Assembly: GCA_025936195.1 (NCBI GenBank)
Contig: JAICTW010000160.1
Coordinates: 1 to 6,516 of the forward strand
Direction of reading: 5' to 3'
Length of the DNA stretch: 6,516 nt
From: Flavisolibacter sp.
Lineage (GTDB): Bacteria > Bacteroidota > Bacteroidia > Chitinophagales > Chitinophagaceae
Positions within the stretch are counted from its first letter, which is position 1. Each line of letters opens with the position of its first letter. Below, in pieces: positions 5,208 through 6,516 of this stretch. Position numbers and translations under genes: made by a program. The notes beneath the pieces are model-generated. The model was not told where the DNA came from and did not search any database. It was given only the letters and a program-made list of their open reading frames with translations.

Positions 5208-6516
5208 ATGTTTCCGATTGTCATTCTTTTCACTGTTTTTATAAATAGTGCTAACGGGCAATCCTATGCCTTCCGGCAATACCAGGTAGAAAACGGACTT
5301 TCCAATAATGCCACGATCTGCTGCCTTCAGGACCAAAAAGGGTTTTTATGGTTTGGCACCAAGGATGGATTGAACCGGTTTGATGGATATAGCTTCAAAA
5401 TATTCCGCAATGAACCGGATGATTCCAATAGCATCGGAAACAATTTTATTCACAGCCTTTATGAAGACAGAAATGGCATTTTATGGATCGGCACCGAAAA
5501 AGGTTTGTATAAATACAATGCCACTACAGAAAGATTTGCATTATTAAAAAATACTTCGAACGGACCAGTAAGAGATATACGGATGGACCAGCAGGGCAAT
5601 CTTTGGTTTATTCTTGGATTTACACTGATCAAATACAGAGAAAGCAAAAATCAATTTACAATTTATGATGTCAACAACTATTTCGAAGCAACTTCCATTT
5701 GCACTTCATCAAACAATGTTCTGTGGGTGTCCACTTCTTCCGGTTTTTTAAAGAAATATGATCCTGCTCATGATAGCTTCAGCAGCTACGATCTGTTTTC
5801 CCACTCCAAACCACCTGTTTCCAAATGGATTGAAAGAGTGTATGCTACTAACAACGGAACCATCCTGGCCGGCACATCAAACCAGGGAGCCAAAAGCTTT
5901 GATATCGCTACATCAAAATACACCGACATACTTACGTACAATGAAGACAAAACAGAAATTTTTGTACGCAATTTTGTTCAAACGTCGGAAGATGAGATCT
6001 GGATTGCCACTGAATCCGGCATCTTTATTTACAATACTAAAACAGGACATGCAGTAAATCTGAAAAAAACCTACAACGATCCTTATTCCATTTCTGATAA
6101 TGCGGTATATACTTTTTGCAGGGACAAGGAAGGCGGCATTTGGGCAGGCACTTATTTTGGTGGCGTTAATTATTTTCCGAAACAACACACTCCATTTAAA
6201 AAGTTCTTTCCAAGGTTTGGTGAAAACTCACTGAGCGGAAATGTGGTCCGTGAGATTCATGAAGACAATAATGGAAATTTATGGATCGGAACCGAAGATG
6301 CAGGACTGAACAAATACAATCCTGCCACCGGTAAATTCAGTTGCTTTCATCCCGACGCTTCAAAAGGAAGTATATCATACACCAATATCCACGGAATGCT
6401 GATTGCCGGAAATGAATTATGGATCGGGACATTTGAACACGGCCTGGATATTATGAATATAAGCACAGGCAAAGTAATGCGGCACTATTCTATGGGTAGC
6501 AGCGAACATTCATTGA
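5208..6516 (+). CDS. Reg_prop beta-propeller sensor regulator, probable HTCS (partial, N-terminal 436 codons)
   Basis: The frame opens at ATG 5208 and has no stop before the right edge. Residues 1-18 form a signal sequence (MFPIVILFTVFINSANGQ). A chain of two-component-regulator propeller (Reg_prop) repeats follows, with LW-G-T-GL-Y signatures at about 46 (FLWFGTKDGLNRFD), 91 (ILWIGTEKGLYKYN), 171, 263, 310, 357 (NLWIGTEDAGLNKYN) and 402, plus degenerate copies near 131 and 217. These signatures suggest nine blades, that is one seven-bladed propeller and the start of a second. In HTCS proteins two such propellers form the periplasmic sensor, followed by a Y_Y_Y domain, a membrane segment, histidine kinase, receiver and AraC-type HTH. 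None of these is in the window, so an HTCS is inferred from the family and from the divergent susCD. Other Reg_prop architectures (LuxR-type or GGDEF outputs) remain possible. The start is uncertain: in-frame TTG codons at 5193 and 5199 would add basic residues (LLKR or KR) that the ATG form lacks. Confidence 0.9.
   Translation, partial: MFPIVILFTVFINSANGQSYAFRQYQVENGLSNNATICCLQDQKGFLWFGTKDGLNRFDGYSFKIFRNEPDDSNSIGNNFIHSLYEDRNGILWIGTEKGLYKYNATTERFALLKNTSNGPVRDIRMDQQGNLWFILGFTLIKYRESKNQFTIYDVNNYFEATSICTSSNNVLWVSTSSGFLKKYDPAHDSFSSYDLFSHSKPPVSKWIERVYATNNGTILAGTSNQGAKSFDIATSKYTDILTYNEDKTEIFVRNFVQTSEDEIWIATESGIFIYNTKTGHAVNLKKTYNDPYSISDNAVYTFCRDKEGGIWAGTYFGGVNYFPKQHTPFKKFFPRFGENSLSGNVVREIHEDNNGNLWIGTEDAGLNKYNPATGKFSCFHPDASKGSISYTNIHGMLIAGNELWIGTFEHGLDIMNISTGKVMRHYSMGSSEHSL

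Noticed and set aside
5758..6057. Plus-strand open frame of 99 codons inside the sensor gene
   Set aside because: It is in a different frame from the continuous Reg_prop frame, which carries repeat signatures throughout this stretch.
5913..6188. Minus-strand open frame of 91 codons antisense to the sensor gene
   Set aside because: Shadow of the Reg_prop coding frame with no support of its own.

Overview
The window looks like one end of a polysaccharide utilization locus (PUL) from a Bacteroidota genome. A Chitinophagaceae-type or related soil/sediment lineage is my guess, because nothing here fixes the genus. The grounds are an adjacent SusC/SusD pair with textbook family motifs, a divergent regulator with a periplasmic Reg_prop beta-propeller sensor, lipoprotein signals typical of the phylum, and start codons without clear Shine-Dalgarno sequences.

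Layout: 5000-1938 (minus) encodes a complete 1020-residue SusC/RagA-type TonB-dependent outer-membrane transporter. After a 25-bp gap, 1912-347 (minus) encodes its complete 521-residue SusD/RagB-type surface lipoprotein. A 162-bp gap with a strong hairpin (273-305) follows. Then 184-1 (minus) holds the first 61 codons of another lipoprotein that runs off the left edge and is probably a secreted glycan-degrading enzyme. Divergently, 5208-6516 (plus) encodes the first 436 residues of a Reg_prop sensor regulator, most likely a hybrid two-component system (HTCS), that runs off the right edge.

The likely logic is as follows. The sensor binds an oligosaccharide in the periplasm and activates the divergent susC-susD-enzyme operon. 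The enzyme cuts the glycan at the surface, SusD captures the pieces, and SusC imports them with TonB energy. The substrate cannot be read from this window. A weak resemblance of the left-hand lipoprotein to GH43-type arabinan-active enzymes is the only hint.

The core genes are ordinary. The less ordinary material is in the non-coding DNA. One item is an intercistronic hairpin whose loop is complementary to the ribosome-binding region of the next gene. The 207-bp divergent control region also carries a GC-rich palindrome and two sets of direct repeats. I see no mobile element, tRNA, rRNA, CRISPR array or clearly new gene system.
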